Part shown: in pieces, positions 1-8,870 of the stretch
Layout of the letters: each line of letters opens with the position of its first letter
Position numbering within the stretch: position 1 is the first letter of the stretch
Assembly: GCA_019638455.1 (NCBI GenBank)
Contig: JAHBTU010000001.1
Coordinates: 1,441,501 to 1,505,500 of the forward strand
Source of the DNA: Saprospiraceae bacterium
Lineage (GTDB): Bacteria; Bacteroidota; Bacteroidia; Chitinophagales; Saprospiraceae
DNA: 64,000 bases
Reading direction: 5' to 3'
The notes under the pieces: model-generated
The model's input: the letters and a program-made list of their open reading frames with translations, nothing else
Databases searched by the model: none
What the model was told of the DNA's origin: nothing
Translations under genes and position numbers: made by a program

Positions 1-1381
1 AGGCGCCATAGAGTTTGGTGGCGATGGTTTTCATTTTTTCCCAAAGTGGCATTTCGTCGGGATAGAGGAAGCGGAAATCGCTGGGGGTGTTTTCGACGGT
101 TTCCACCACGCGGCGAGCCAGTTCTTCCGCTCCTTTGCCTCCCTCTGCCCAATGTCGGCCCAACACGGCGGGGGTGTTTCGCGCTGCCAAGCGTTCCAGC
201 AACAAATTGATTTCCGCTTCCGTGTCGTGCAAAAAATGATTGATGGCCACCACGCATGGAAGGCCGAAGTGGTCTTGGATGTTGGAGAGATGGCGTTCGA
301 GGTTGGCGAAGCCTTTGCCCAACGCGACGAAATCCTCCCGGTTGAGGTTCTCGGCATCGGCGCCACCGTGATATTTGAGCGCGCGGACAGTGGCGACAAT
401 CACGACCGCGTGCGGGCGCAGACCGCTTTTTCGGCACTTGATGTCTATGAATTTTTCAGCGCCCAAATCGGCGCCAAAGCCCGCTTCCGTCACCACATAG
501 TCGGCGAGTTTGAGGGCGTTTTTAGTGGCCAGCGCCGAGTTGCAGCCATGCGCGATGTTGGCGAATGGGCCGCCGTGCAGCAAAGCGGGCGTGTGTTCGA
601 GGGTTTGCACCAAGTTCGGTTGCAGGGCGTCTTTGAGCAAGACTGCCATGGCGCCGTGCGCGTTCAGGTCGCGTGCCCGCACTGGTTGTTGGTCGCGGGT
701 GTAAGCCACGACGATGTTGCCGAGGCGTTCCTTCAAATCCTGCAACGAAGTGGCCAAGCAGAAAATAGCCATGACTTCGGATGCCACCACGATGTCGAAA
801 CCGTCTTCGCGTGGGAAGCCGTTGCCCGTGCCGCCGAGACTCACCACCATGCGGCGCAGGGCGCGGTCGTTCATGTCCATCACCCTTTTCCATGTGATGC
901 GGCGCACGTCGATGCCGAGCGCATTGCCGTGGTGGATGTGATTGTCTATCAGGGCCGCGAGCAGGTTGTTGGCCAATGCGATGGCGTTGAAATCGCCCGT
1001 GAAATGAAGATTGATATCTTCCATCGGCACCACTTGTGAATAGCCACCGCCTGCCGCGCCGCCTTTCATGCCGAATACGGGGCCGAGACTTGGCTCGCGC
1101 AGGCAAATGACGGTTTGTTTGCCGATGCGGTTGAGCGCGTCGCCCAAACCAATGCAGGTGAGTGTCTTGCCCTCGCCGGCAGGTGTGGGGTTGATGGCTG
1201 AAATAAGAATAAGTTTGCTATCCGGGCGGGGCGGCAAGGCGTTGAGATAGTCGAGGGAGATTTTCGCTTTGTAGCGACCATAAGGCTCGAGGGCTGATTC
1301 GGGGATGCCCAATTTTTCTTTGGCGAGTGGTATGATTTTTTGCAGTGTTGCTTTTTGAGCAATCTCGATATCGGAGTACAT
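1..1381 (-). CDS. fhs: Formate--tetrahydrofolate ligase, 3' end beyond window
   Basis: This gene makes 10-formyl-tetrahydrofolate from formate, ATP and tetrahydrofolate in cytosolic one-carbon metabolism. The reverse strand is open from an ATG at 1379-1381 to the left edge, giving 460 codons of a family that is usually about 555 residues long, so the C-terminus is missing. The ATP-binding motif PTPAGEGKT lies near residues 65-73, followed by the family signatures [20 protein letters not shown] and DINLHFTGD. The start is the first ATG before the conserved N-terminal helix ([11 protein letters not shown]). The next gene to the right is divergent, leaving about 180 bp for both promoters. The identification is firm and rests on direct translation. 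Confidence 0.95.
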   Translation of the reverse strand, partial: MYSDIEIAQKATLQKIIPLAKEKLGIPESALEPYGRYKAKISLDYLNALPPRPDSKLILISAINPTPAGEGKTLTCIGLGDALNRIGKQTVICLREPSLGPVFGMKGGAAGGGYSQVVPMEDINLHFTGDFNAIALANNLLAALIDNHIHHGNALGIDVRRITWKRVMDMNDRALRRMVVSLGGTGNGFPREDGFDIVVASEVMAIFCLATSLQDLKERLGNIVVAYTRDQQPVRARDLNAHGAMAVLLKDALQPNLVQTLEHTPALLHGGPFANIAHGCNSALATKNALKLADYVVTEAGFGADLGAEKFIDIKCRKSGLRPHAVVIVATVRALKYHGGADAENLNREDFVALGKGFANLERHLSNIQDHFGLPCVVAINHFLHDTEAEINLLLERLAARNTPAVLGRHWAEGGKGAEELARRVVETVENTPSDFRFLYPDEMPLWEKMKTIATKLYGA

Positions 1382-1558
1382 AGCGAAACGGAGGCAGTGC
1401 CAGGAGCACTGGGTTGTGGTGTGATAGATTTATTTGGCAAAAACGCAGAGCGGATTGGAAGAGGAGACACATTCGTTTGAATACGCCTCCCGAAATGTGG
1501 TCCAACAATGGCACTCAAGCAATCAGCGTTTACTTTTGCGGCGCAAAATCCGGCAATT

Positions 1559-2032
1559 ATGAAAAAATACAACCTCCTTTTCCCGCTTTTTTGTGGTTTC
1601 ATCCTTTTAGCGTCTTTCAACACCTTACATGCGCAAAACGTCGGGGTCGGCTTTCAGGCTGGCGACCCCACCGGGCTTAATCTTCACTTTCGCGGCACCA
1701 AGCCCATGCGACTCGACTTTCTTTTCGCTTGGGATTTCAGCGATCGCGACCGCAACTTTTTTTTCGTGAACGTGCATGGTTTGTTTTTCAAACCGCTAAG
1801 TGCCAGCCCTAAATTCAACTTTTACTACGGGCCGGGAGGCTATGTGGGTGTGCGCGAGCGCAACCGCCGGGATAGGGACGACGAAACGGTGGTGGGCTTG
1901 AGCGGCAATTTTGGCCTAAACGTGGAGATTGACCGCTTCGATATTTTTCTGCAACTGACGCCGAGACTCGACCTCGTTCCTGAAACCAGGTTCGACATTG
2001 GAGGCGGTCTGGGAGCGCGGTTTTTCTTTTGA
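1559..2032 (+). CDS. Secreted outer-membrane beta-barrel-like protein
   Basis: The product has 157 residues. The start at 1559 is chosen over an in-frame ATG at 1508 because it places a clean signal peptide (MKKYNLLFPLFCGFILL, cleavage after LHAQ) at the N-terminus. The mature part is rich in alternating aromatic and glycine residues (NFYYGPGGYVGV, FNLYF-like strands) and ends in GARFFF, a C-terminal aromatic typical of small outer-membrane barrels. No enzyme motif is visible. It sits between the divergent fhs and the convergent argS and looks monocistronic. The function is unknown; the localisation is inferred from composition. Confidence 0.7.
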   Translation: MKKYNLLFPLFCGFILLASFNTLHAQNVGVGFQAGDPTGLNLHFRGTKPMRLDFLFAWDFSDRDRNFFFVNVHGLFFKPLSASPKFNFYYGPGGYVGVRERNRRDRDDETVVGLSGNFGLNVEIDRFDIFLQLTPRLDLVPETRFDIGGGLGARFFF

Positions 2033-2117
2033 TTTTTTCACGGAAGCGTGGAGAAGCCCCCCTTGGCAGATTTTCCCAAAAAAATCCGCGTCTTCGCGCT
2101 TTTGCGAGAGGTTTCTT

Positions 2118-3971
2118 TTACATCCGCTCCGGCATCTCCACCCCCAGCAAGCCCATTCCTGATTTCAACACTTGCCCCACCGAACGGCTCAAGGTCAGGC
2201 GAAACGCCTTTGCCTCCACCGTGTCGGCATTGAAAATCGAAAGGTCGTGCCAGAAGCGGTGGTATTTCTTCGCCAAGTCGTAGCAGAAGTTGGCGACGAG
2301 TGAGGGGTCGTACCCCTCGGCGGCTTTCAGCACCACGTTCGGGTAGTCGTGCAGAGCCACAAGCAGTTCCTTTTCTTGTGGCTGAATATCGCCGTAGGCA
2401 CCAGCCTTCGACAAGTCAACTTTCTCTTTTTCAACCCGTTGCATGAGGCCATTGATGCGGACGTAACTGTACTGGATGTAAGGCCCCGTCTGTCCTTGCA
2501 AATCCACCGACTCTTCGGGGTTGAATATCATCTTTTTGTGCGGGTGGACTTTCACGATGAAAAATTTGAGCGCCCCCATGCCCACGCGGCGCAGGTTTTC
2601 CTGCCGCTCTGCTGGCGAAACGCCCTCTATCTCGCCACGCTCCGAAGCCTGCTCGTTGGCCAAGCGAATGACCTCGGCGATGAGGTCGTCGGCATCCACC
2701 ACCGTGCCTTCGCGGGTTTTCATGCGGCCTGTCGGCAGCTCCACGAGGCCGTATGAAAGGTGGTGCAGCCCTTCGGCGTAAGGCTCGCCAAGGCGTTTTA
2801 GAATCTCGAACAAGACTTGGAAATGGTAATTCTGCTCATCGGCCACGACATAGACGTAGCGTTCGCAGCCTAATTCGCGGTGGCGCATTTGCGCCGTGCC
2901 GAGGTCTTGCGTGATATAGACGGAGGTACCGTCGGAGCGCAGGACGAGTTTTTGGTCGTGACCCGCATCGGTCAGGTCCACCCACACCGAGCCGTCGTCT
3001 TTTTTGAAAAAAACGCCTTTCGACAGGCCCTCTTCCACGATGTCTTTGCCAAGGAGGTAAGTGTCGCTTTCGTAGTAGAGCTTGTCGAACGAGACGCCCA
3101 GGTCGTTGTAGGTCTGTTCAAAGCCTTCGTACACCCAGCCATTCATTTTTTTCCAAAGCGCGAGGGTGTCGGGAGCGTGGGCTTCCCATTTTAGGAGCAT
3201 CTCTCGCACTTCTGCCCCAAGCGTGGAGTGGTCGTTGAACCACTTGTTCTTGTATTCCTTGAAAAACTCTTTTTCTCCTTGGTTGGGCTTTTTCTTTGTT
3301 TCAAAAATGCGTTTTGCCTCTTCGGTTTGTTGCCATTCTTCGTACTCGGCTTTGGTTTTTTGCTCGAACAAAACATACCAATCGCCCACGAAATGGTCGG
3401 GTTTGATGCCGGTGTTTTCGGGTGTTTTACCTGCTCCCCATTTTTGCCAAGAGAGCATGCTTTTGCAAATTGCCACGCCACGGTCGTTGATGATTTGGGT
3501 TTTAACGACCTCATAACCAATGGCTTCCAATATCCGCGAACAGGACCAGCCGAGCAGGATGTTGCGAATGTGGCCGAGATGCAGGGGTTTGTTCGTGTTG
3601 GGGGAGGAGAATTCCACCATCACCTTTCTGCCGTTGCGGGGCTGACGGCCAAAGCCCGAATCGGCTGCGACAGATTGCAGGAATTGCTGCCAGTAAGCGT
3701 CGCTGATTTCGAGGTTCAAAAAGCCTTTGACGACGTTGAAGGATTTTACCTCTGCTACGTTTTTTTTCAAATACTCTCCAATCTCGACCGCTGTCGCGTC
3801 GGGCGCTTTTTTGGCGATTTTCACAAAAGGGAAAACCACGACCGAATAATCGCCCGTGAAGTCGGGCGGGGTGTTGTTCACCTGCACTTTTGAGGGTTCA
3901 GTGGCTTCGCCATAGAGTTTTTCAACGGCCCGGGCGACGGTGTTTTGAAGGGTATGAATTATGCTTGACAT
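2118..3971 (-). CDS. argS: Arginyl-tRNA synthetase
   Basis: This class I aminoacyl-tRNA synthetase charges tRNA-Arg in the cytosol. The 617-residue product has the N-terminal Add1-like domain (residues 1-110), the HIGH-type signature in PLHLGHIRNILLG (about residue 130), the Rossmann core, and a KMSKS-equivalent written as GRMKTREGTVVDADDL, as is usual for ArgRS. The C-terminal DALR anticodon-binding helix bundle ends in MGLLGVEMPERM. Length and motif order fit the family. The ATG at 3971 directly precedes the conserved N-terminal helix. A TACTTTTG box about 26 bp upstream may be its promoter. Confidence 0.97.
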   Translation of the reverse strand: MSSIIHTLQNTVARAVEKLYGEATEPSKVQVNNTPPDFTGDYSVVVFPFVKIAKKAPDATAVEIGEYLKKNVAEVKSFNVVKGFLNLEISDAYWQQFLQSVAADSGFGRQPRNGRKVMVEFSSPNTNKPLHLGHIRNILLGWSCSRILEAIGYEVVKTQIINDRGVAICKSMLSWQKWGAGKTPENTGIKPDHFVGDWYVLFEQKTKAEYEEWQQTEEAKRIFETKKKPNQGEKEFFKEYKNKWFNDHSTLGAEVREMLLKWEAHAPDTLALWKKMNGWVYEGFEQTYNDLGVSFDKLYYESDTYLLGKDIVEEGLSKGVFFKKDDGSVWVDLTDAGHDQKLVLRSDGTSVYITQDLGTAQMRHRELGCERYVYVVADEQNYHFQVLFEILKRLGEPYAEGLHHLSYGLVELPTGRMKTREGTVVDADDLIAEVIRLANEQASERGEIEGVSPAERQENLRRVGMGALKFFIVKVHPHKKMIFNPEESVDLQGQTGPYIQYSYVRINGLMQRVEKEKVDLSKAGAYGDIQPQEKELLVALHDYPNVVLKAAEGYDPSLVANFCYDLAKKYHRFWHDLSIFNADTVEAKAFRLTLSRSVGQVLKSGMGLLGVEMPERM

Positions 3972-3996
3972 GGTGCTTGCATGAAAAATGAGGGGG

Positions 3997-4026
3997 CAAA
4001 AGTAGCTGTTTGAGCAAACAAAAAAC
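3997..4026 (-). promoter_or_regulatory. Possible Bacteroidota-type promoter of argS
   Basis: On the minus strand TACTTTTG (3997-4004) matches the TAnnTTTG -7 consensus of Bacteroidota. TTTG tetramers occur a little further upstream, but the spacing to a -33 element is not ideal. The predicted start of transcription would leave a leader of about 20 nt before the argS ATG. The match is to a short motif only. Confidence 0.3.
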
Positions 4027-4357
4027 CTTTCTGCGAGATATCCCCAGAAATCCGTGAAAAGTTCATTTCACGGATTTTAACGGATTGCCTGCATAAGGCG
4101 TGGTTTTTTCAAAACCCCTGAGTGCCGTGTATTCCGGGCGGGCGAATGAGCGGACTTTTGCCCATTCTTTAAACTTGTTGCGGTGGAGGTCTTTGGCGAA
4201 GGGAAAGCCCTTTTTCTGACTGGCTTCGTTAAATTTTTCGCCGAATATGCCCGATTTCGACTGCAAAATTTGCCTTGCCGGTCGAAAAAATGACAATCCC
4301 ATTCACTCAAAGCCCTCCACCGCAACAAATCTTTTCATTCAAAACGGATACCCAACA

Positions 4358-4864
4358 ATGAAACAGCACCTCTTTTGTCTTGTATTGTTCCTAATTCATT
4401 TCTCCGCCAATGCTCAACCCTTGAAGGGAGCAACCATTGAGTCGAACAATGCAATTTATCTCACGGTATTGGGAGAAGGCATCATGTCCGCACATTACAA
4501 CCGGGTTCTATTTTCGAGGAACAAATTTTTCGTGGATGGAAAAATTGGTGTTGGAATCACATCATCGGATATCAAACTTGGTGAAATGGGAGGCAACGGC
4601 TCGGCAGCTCCCACGTTTTCTCACTCTATTTCTGCCAACATAGGCGCTCGTCATTGTTTGGAAGTCGGCGTGGGTGGATTTTATGCCCATTCCCCAAAGC
4701 ACAAAAATATGTATGTACCTTATCCAATTGTTGGGTACAAGTACCGAGCGGTTTCCACAAAATTCACCTTGCGCTTGGCCGTCCACCCTTATTTAACCCC
4801 TGCTCCGCACACTTTCGGCGAATCGCCGATTCCGGTGGGTGCCAGCCTTGGGTTTATGTTTTGA
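4358..4864 (+). CDS. Secreted protein of unknown function
   Basis: The product has 168 residues. The ATG at 4358 gives a signal peptide (MKQHLFCLVLFLIHFSANAQ); the longer in-frame start at 4247 would bury it. The mature protein carries strands such as LFSRNKFFVDGKIGVGI and HCLEVGVGGFYAHS and ends GASLGFMF, which suggests a small outer-membrane barrel or a lipocalin-sized beta protein. I do not recognise a named family. A short hairpin follows the stop, and the next gene is convergent. The N-terminal extension overlaps a degenerate open frame on the other strand that I did not accept. Confidence 0.6.
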   Translation: MKQHLFCLVLFLIHFSANAQPLKGATIESNNAIYLTVLGEGIMSAHYNRVLFSRNKFFVDGKIGVGITSSDIKLGEMGGNGSAAPTFSHSISANIGARHCLEVGVGGFYAHSPKHKNMYVPYPIVGYKYRAVSTKFTLRLAVHPYLTPAPHTFGESPIPVGASLGFMF

Positions 4865-4877
4865 ATTGGTCGCCGTC

Positions 4878-4891
4878 GCTCAAGGTTGAGC
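4878..4891 (+). terminator. Weak hairpin terminator
   Basis: GCTCAA-GG-TTGAGC followed by ATTTT lies 13 bp after the stop of the gene ending at 4864, just before the convergent stop at 4895. The stem is only 6 bp, so terminator function is tentative. Confidence 0.35.
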
Positions 4892-4894
4892 ATT

Positions 4895-5377
4895 TTACGC
4901 CGTTTCCACCACGCATTCTTTTTCGGTCAGGTCTGCGAGATTGCGCTCCACCATCGCGTCGAGCATTTTGTTTTCGAGCAAGTCCGCAAAGGCTTCGAGG
5001 TAATCAACCGCGTCTTTGCGACTGTTGCGTCGCAGCCACCTGAATCCGCCGGGGAGGTGCCGCAACACCGCTCGGTCGTCGAGATATTCGAGATGGTGAA
5101 TATCGGTGGGCGTAAGGCCAAGTTCCATCAGTTTTTGTACTATCAAGTCAACGGGCGCCCCGGTTATTTGGCAGTGATTTTCGGCGATTTCTGTCCATTC
5201 GCCGGCACTGGCAAGCGCAAAGGCCTGAATTTCTTCCGCAGAAAAAGAGGTGGCGACTTGTGCGAGGTTGCCGCAATTGCACTGCCCGTGATGCCCCCAA
5301 GCGTACGGCGCTCCGTCGCGGAGGCGTTGTGCGGTTTCACGGAGGGCATGGATAAGGGTATGATTTGCGTAAGCCAT
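4895..5377 (-). CDS. Conserved hypothetical protein, 160 aa
   Basis: The start at 5377 (MAYANHTLIHALRETAQRL) is the only in-frame ATG near the conserved part. The product has no signal peptide or membrane segment and is predicted mostly helical. The stretch APYAWGHHGQCNCGNLAQ contains CNC plus two histidines and could bind metal. A basic, tryptophan-containing segment (GGFRWLRRNSRKDAVDYL) precedes a C-terminal helix. Proteins of this layout occur as uncharacterised cytosolic proteins in Bacteroidota; I know of no assigned role. It lies 62 bp downstream of surE on the same strand and may be co-transcribed with it. Confidence 0.7.
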   Translation of the reverse strand: MAYANHTLIHALRETAQRLRDGAPYAWGHHGQCNCGNLAQVATSFSAEEIQAFALASAGEWTEIAENHCQITGAPVDLIVQKLMELGLTPTDIHHLEYLDDRAVLRHLPGGFRWLRRNSRKDAVDYLEAFADLLENKMLDAMVERNLADLTEKECVVETA

Positions 5378-5439
5378 TGTGTTGTGTTCGTTTTGTGGCG
5401 AAACAGATGACGGAGCGGGAGGTTTTGAAAATAACAAAT

Positions 5440-6246
5440 TTATGCCAGCGAGGGCATTTCTCTGACGGGTGTGCCGTGTTCCAGCACTTTCAACTCTTTC
5501 ATGGCCTTGTAGTTCGTCAGGTCGTGCATGGAAGGCACCACCGAGATGAATCCGTTTTGCAAGGCCCAGATATCGGTGTCGTCGGCATTGTCTTCGTTCA
5601 CGAACTCGCCTGTGAGCCAGTAGTATGGCTGGCCGCTGGGGTCGCGTCCTTCCATGAATTTTTCCACCCAACGCGCATCTGCCTGACGGCACACCCGCAG
5701 GCCGCGAATTTGTTCGGCAGGCAGTTTGGGAATGTTGACATTCAGCAGGTTGCCATGTTCGAAGGGATGTTGGAGGGCGTGCTCCATTACTTTCCTGACC
5801 CAGGGTTTGGAGGGGCTGAAGTCTGCGTCGAAACTAAAATCGTCGAGTGAAAAACCAATGCTCTTGATGCCTTCAAGTGAGGCCTCCATGGCTGCTGAGA
5901 GTGTGCCGGAGTAGATGATGTTGATGGAGGCGTTGCTGCCGTGGTTGATGCCTGACACGCAGAGGTCAATGCTGCGGCCTTTGAGCACGACGTGCTTGGC
6001 CAATTTTACGCAGTCCACGGGAGTGCCCGAACATTCCCACGCTTCCACATCGGGCGGGAAAAGATTGACTTTTTTCAGGCGCAGGGGGTCGTGGATGGTG
6101 ATGGCATGCCCCTGTCCGCTTTGGGGCGAGTCAGGGGCTACCACTACCACATCGCCGAGGGCGGATGCGATTTCGACCAAGACTCGGATGCCGGGGGCGA
6201 CGATGCCGTCGTCGTTCGTGACTAAGATAAGAGGTCTTTTATTCAT
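5440..6246 (-). CDS. surE: 5'/3'-nucleotidase SurE
   Basis: SurE is a metal-dependent nucleoside monophosphate phosphatase of stationary-phase survival. The 268-residue product has the N-terminal LVTNDDGIVAPGIR metal site (Asp-Asp), the PDSPQSGQGHAIT loop, and SGINHGSNAS with the metal-binding Asn, all in the expected order. Length fits the family. The ATG at 6246 gives the standard start MNKRPLILVTNDDG. Ten bases upstream begins a tandem array of dispersed repeat A, so the natural promoter region of surE has been replaced or displaced by repeats. Confidence 0.96.
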   Translation of the reverse strand: MNKRPLILVTNDDGIVAPGIRVLVEIASALGDVVVVAPDSPQSGQGHAITIHDPLRLKKVNLFPPDVEAWECSGTPVDCVKLAKHVVLKGRSIDLCVSGINHGSNASINIIYSGTLSAAMEASLEGIKSIGFSLDDFSFDADFSPSKPWVRKVMEHALQHPFEHGNLLNVNIPKLPAEQIRGLRVCRQADARWVEKFMEGRDPSGQPYYWLTGEFVNEDNADDTDIWALQNGFISVVPSMHDLTNYKAMKELKVLEHGTPVREMPSLA

Positions 6247-6256
6247 GGCGCAAAGT

Positions 6257-6740
6257 TATACCCAGATTAAAGAGGATTTGAGGATTCCCTTGATTGATTT
6301 GTGTGATTTTCAGAGGATTGCGAGCGTCGTTCGTTCATAACCACCTTGTCAGACCCCGTACTGGGGGGGGGCGCCCGGCCAAGTGAAGCGGATGGGGTTG
6401 ATTAGGGTTGATGAGGGTTGATGAAGGTTTATTAAGGTTGATATACCCAGATTAAAGAGGATTTGAGGATTCCCTTGATTGATTTGTGTGATTTTCAGAG
6501 GATTGCGAGCGTCGTTCGTTCATAACCACCTTGTCAGACCCCGTACTGGGGGGGTCGCCCGGCCAAGTGAAGCGGATGGGGTTGATTAGGGTTGATGAGG
6601 GTTGATGAAGGTTTATTAAGGTTGATATACCCAGATTAAAGAGGATTTGAGGATTCCCTTGATTGATTTGTGTGATTTTCAGAGGATTGCGAGCGTCGTT
6701 CGTTCAAAAAAACCTTGTGTTGACGATATTGGCTGGGATG
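6257..6740. repeat. Tandem array of dispersed repeat A (two full copies, one short)
   Basis: Three head-to-tail units start with TATACCCAGATTAAAG at 6257, 6442 and 6626. Units 1 and 2 are about 185 bp and nearly identical; they differ in a G-run (nine versus seven G). Each ends with short GGTTGATnAGG-type reiterations. Unit 3 is a short internal-deletion form that ends in TTGTGTTGACGATAT. Related copies lie at 22716, 34804, 44710, 49677 (remnant) and 61436. The array occupies the whole upstream region of surE. Confidence 0.85.
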
Positions 6741-7042
6741 TTCTTGATTGATTGGTTCGCATGGCCGACAAAATCATGGGGCTGTTTTTTTGCAAAATTG
6801 TCTTGTTCTATCAATCTGCCAGACAATGTTGTCGCGCCGCTTGCCGGATTTGTTGAAAAAAAATCGTTCAAGGGTGAATTTTTTTATGATTTTTTTTATT
6901 CTACTGATTTTCAGGCTCTTGTTTGAAAATTTTGGCCTAATCTTGCACAGCGTTTCAGAATTTCCATTTTTTGAAAAAATAGCGAATTTTGGGAAAAATC
7001 AAAATCACTTCAAACCGTTTTAACCCTGAAAAAAATTATCGC
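6741..7042. other. AT-rich intergenic region
   Basis: About 300 bp of AT-rich sequence with several T-runs lies between the repeat array and the first LysM gene. I see no open frame worth calling and no convincing promoter, although TAATCTTGC at about 6937 is a partial -7 match. It probably holds the promoter of the LysM gene. Confidence 0.4.
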
Positions 7043-8818
7043 ATGAGGCAAGCCACTTTTACTTTCCTAACCTTCCTTTCGGTGTTGCCGGTGCTGAATG
7101 CCCAGTCACCGCTCTACATCCAGTTTAACCCCGAATGTACCAACCAGTTGGAATATCAGTACACCTACACGGAGCAGAACCTGCTGATGTATTCCATTCC
7201 CAAAGGGGCGAGCGAGTTGTATTTTTTTGTCATTAGCAACAAGGACCCGCTCAAGACGACCTACTTGCCCGCAGGCGCCGTGATGTGTCAGCACGACGAG
7301 ATTAACGCTACGCTGATTGACAACATTAACGCGGGTGGGCGTTTGGCATATATGGTGTTCAAGGTGCAAAACGGATTTCACTCCTACCCTGTCGAGTCCG
7401 CTGGTTACATCGCGCGTTCGGGCACCTATTTCGCCTTCCGCTCTCCCAACTATGATTTTGTCATGGACACAGCGAGCATCAACTACGCCCGCAACCTGTC
7501 GCGCCCGGGTGTGGCATCGCCCGTGTATCTGACGGGGCGACGCGGACAGGACTGCCAGCAGCTATATGCTTTCCGATTGGAGCCTACCCGCCCCGACGCG
7601 CCACGAGCCGACGTGGAGGTGGTTCCGAGCATTGGCATCATCAGCGACCGAACGGGGCGCAATGGCAGTGAAATGGAGCAAAACATTTATCGCCTGCTGC
7701 GCGTCAACGGCATGAACTTGGACGACTATATTTACGCGACGTGCCACACGCCGGCAAACAATGAAGATGGGACCGCCACCTTCATCACCCGTTTGCCCAC
7801 CGACGCTACCAACCCAAACGACCCAAATAGCAAGCCTTACAACCCATTTGCCGAGCCTGACAAAGAGACTTTTCACACAAAACCTCCTGAGGCGAGTGGC
7901 AACGCGCCTTTGGTCAACTGCCCTACCCCACCCGGCTATGGCTACCATGTGGTGCAGCCGGGTGATTCGCTTGCCTCGATTGCCCGCGCTTACAATGTGG
8001 ACCGCAAATTGCTCTTGTTGTGGAACAAGCTGCAAGACCCCGCGCAAATAAAAGTGTGCGACAAAATTTGGGTGACTGCGCCGCCCGAACCAACCACCCC
8101 CGCCACAACAGGGCCACGATACCATGAAGTGCAGAAAGGCGAGACGTTGTTTGGCATCGCTCGCAAATACAACGTCACGGTAGCCAACATCAAACACTGG
8201 AACAAGCTTCAAGGCGACGACATTCAAGCCGGGCAGCAACTTGCCTTGGGGCCACTGCCTGCACAGACAACAACAGGAATACCAGCCAACCACACGCTTA
8301 CCCCACCAGCCACCTCCGCCCCCCCCAACCCCGCAACCCTTCCACCGGGCAGGCTCATGCACAAGGCGCTTGCGGGAGAAACCCTCAACGATATCGCGTG
8401 GAAATATGGCTACACTACCCCTTACTTGCGCCACATCAACCGAACCAACAAAAACATGCCGCCCGGCAACGACGATAGATTGCAGGAAGGAACGCTCTTG
8501 GTCGTGTCGGATGGGAGGGGCGAACGCGAGGATTTGTTGACCTACTCCCCACCAGTGCAACACAGCCAAGCCCCCACACCGCCGAGCGTAAAAGCTTCTG
8601 GCATGGCGCAAGGGTCAAACAACACCCCTTTTTCGCCTCCAGCCATCAGACAACCTTCCAATTTTGAGTATGTGGGCGAGTACATCGTCCAATCGGGCGA
8701 CACATTGGCCTCCATCGCGCAGCGATATGGCATTTCGCCAGAAAAACTAGCTGCTGCCAACAATTTGGCAACCAACCAAGAACCCACGCCACGCAGCATT
8801 TTGAAAATACCGAAGTAA
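7043..8818 (+). CDS. Secreted protein with four LysM domains
   Basis: The product has 591 residues; the ATG at 7043 gives a signal peptide (MRQATFTFLTFLSVLPVLNA). The N-terminal 280 residues form an unrecognised beta-rich domain with scattered cysteines. Four LysM modules follow: two adjacent (YHVVQPGDSLASIARAYNV, YHEVQKGETLFGIARKYNV), one diverged (HKALAGETLNDIAWKYGY), and a C-terminal one (YIVQSGDTLASIAQRYGI). Proline/threonine-rich linkers separate them. LysM modules bind peptidoglycan glycans, so the protein is inferred to be a periplasmic or surface cell-wall binder. No hydrolase domain is visible. The next gene is a paralogue 52 bp downstream on the same strand. Confidence 0.85.
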   Translation: MRQATFTFLTFLSVLPVLNAQSPLYIQFNPECTNQLEYQYTYTEQNLLMYSIPKGASELYFFVISNKDPLKTTYLPAGAVMCQHDEINATLIDNINAGGRLAYMVFKVQNGFHSYPVESAGYIARSGTYFAFRSPNYDFVMDTASINYARNLSRPGVASPVYLTGRRGQDCQQLYAFRLEPTRPDAPRADVEVVPSIGIISDRTGRNGSEMEQNIYRLLRVNGMNLDDYIYATCHTPANNEDGTATFITRLPTDATNPNDPNSKPYNPFAEPDKETFHTKPPEASGNAPLVNCPTPPGYGYHVVQPGDSLASIARAYNVDRKLLLLWNKLQDPAQIKVCDKIWVTAPPEPTTPATTGPRYHEVQKGETLFGIARKYNVTVANIKHWNKLQGDDIQAGQQLALGPLPAQTTTGIPANHTLTPPATSAPPNPATLPPGRLMHKALAGETLNDIAWKYGYTTPYLRHINRTNKNMPPGNDDRLQEGTLLVVSDGRGEREDLLTYSPPVQHSQAPTPPSVKASGMAQGSNNTPFSPPAIRQPSNFEYVGEYIVQSGDTLASIAQRYGISPEKLAAANNLATNQEPTPRSILKIPK

Positions 8819-8870
8819 TCTGCTCGAAACCCAGCAACTCTAACAACCTCTTTTTCAAAAACAGAATGTC

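Noticed and set aside
4063..4302. 79-codon minus-strand frame with fair amino-acid composition (GEKFNEASQKKGFPFAKDLH)
   Set aside because: It overlaps another open frame on the same strand and the upstream region of the secreted protein gene. I recognise no family, so it may at most be a gene remnant.
6257..6740. Tandem repeats upstream of surE as a second CRISPR array
   Set aside because: Units are 185 bp without unique spacers and match dispersed repeat A elsewhere.
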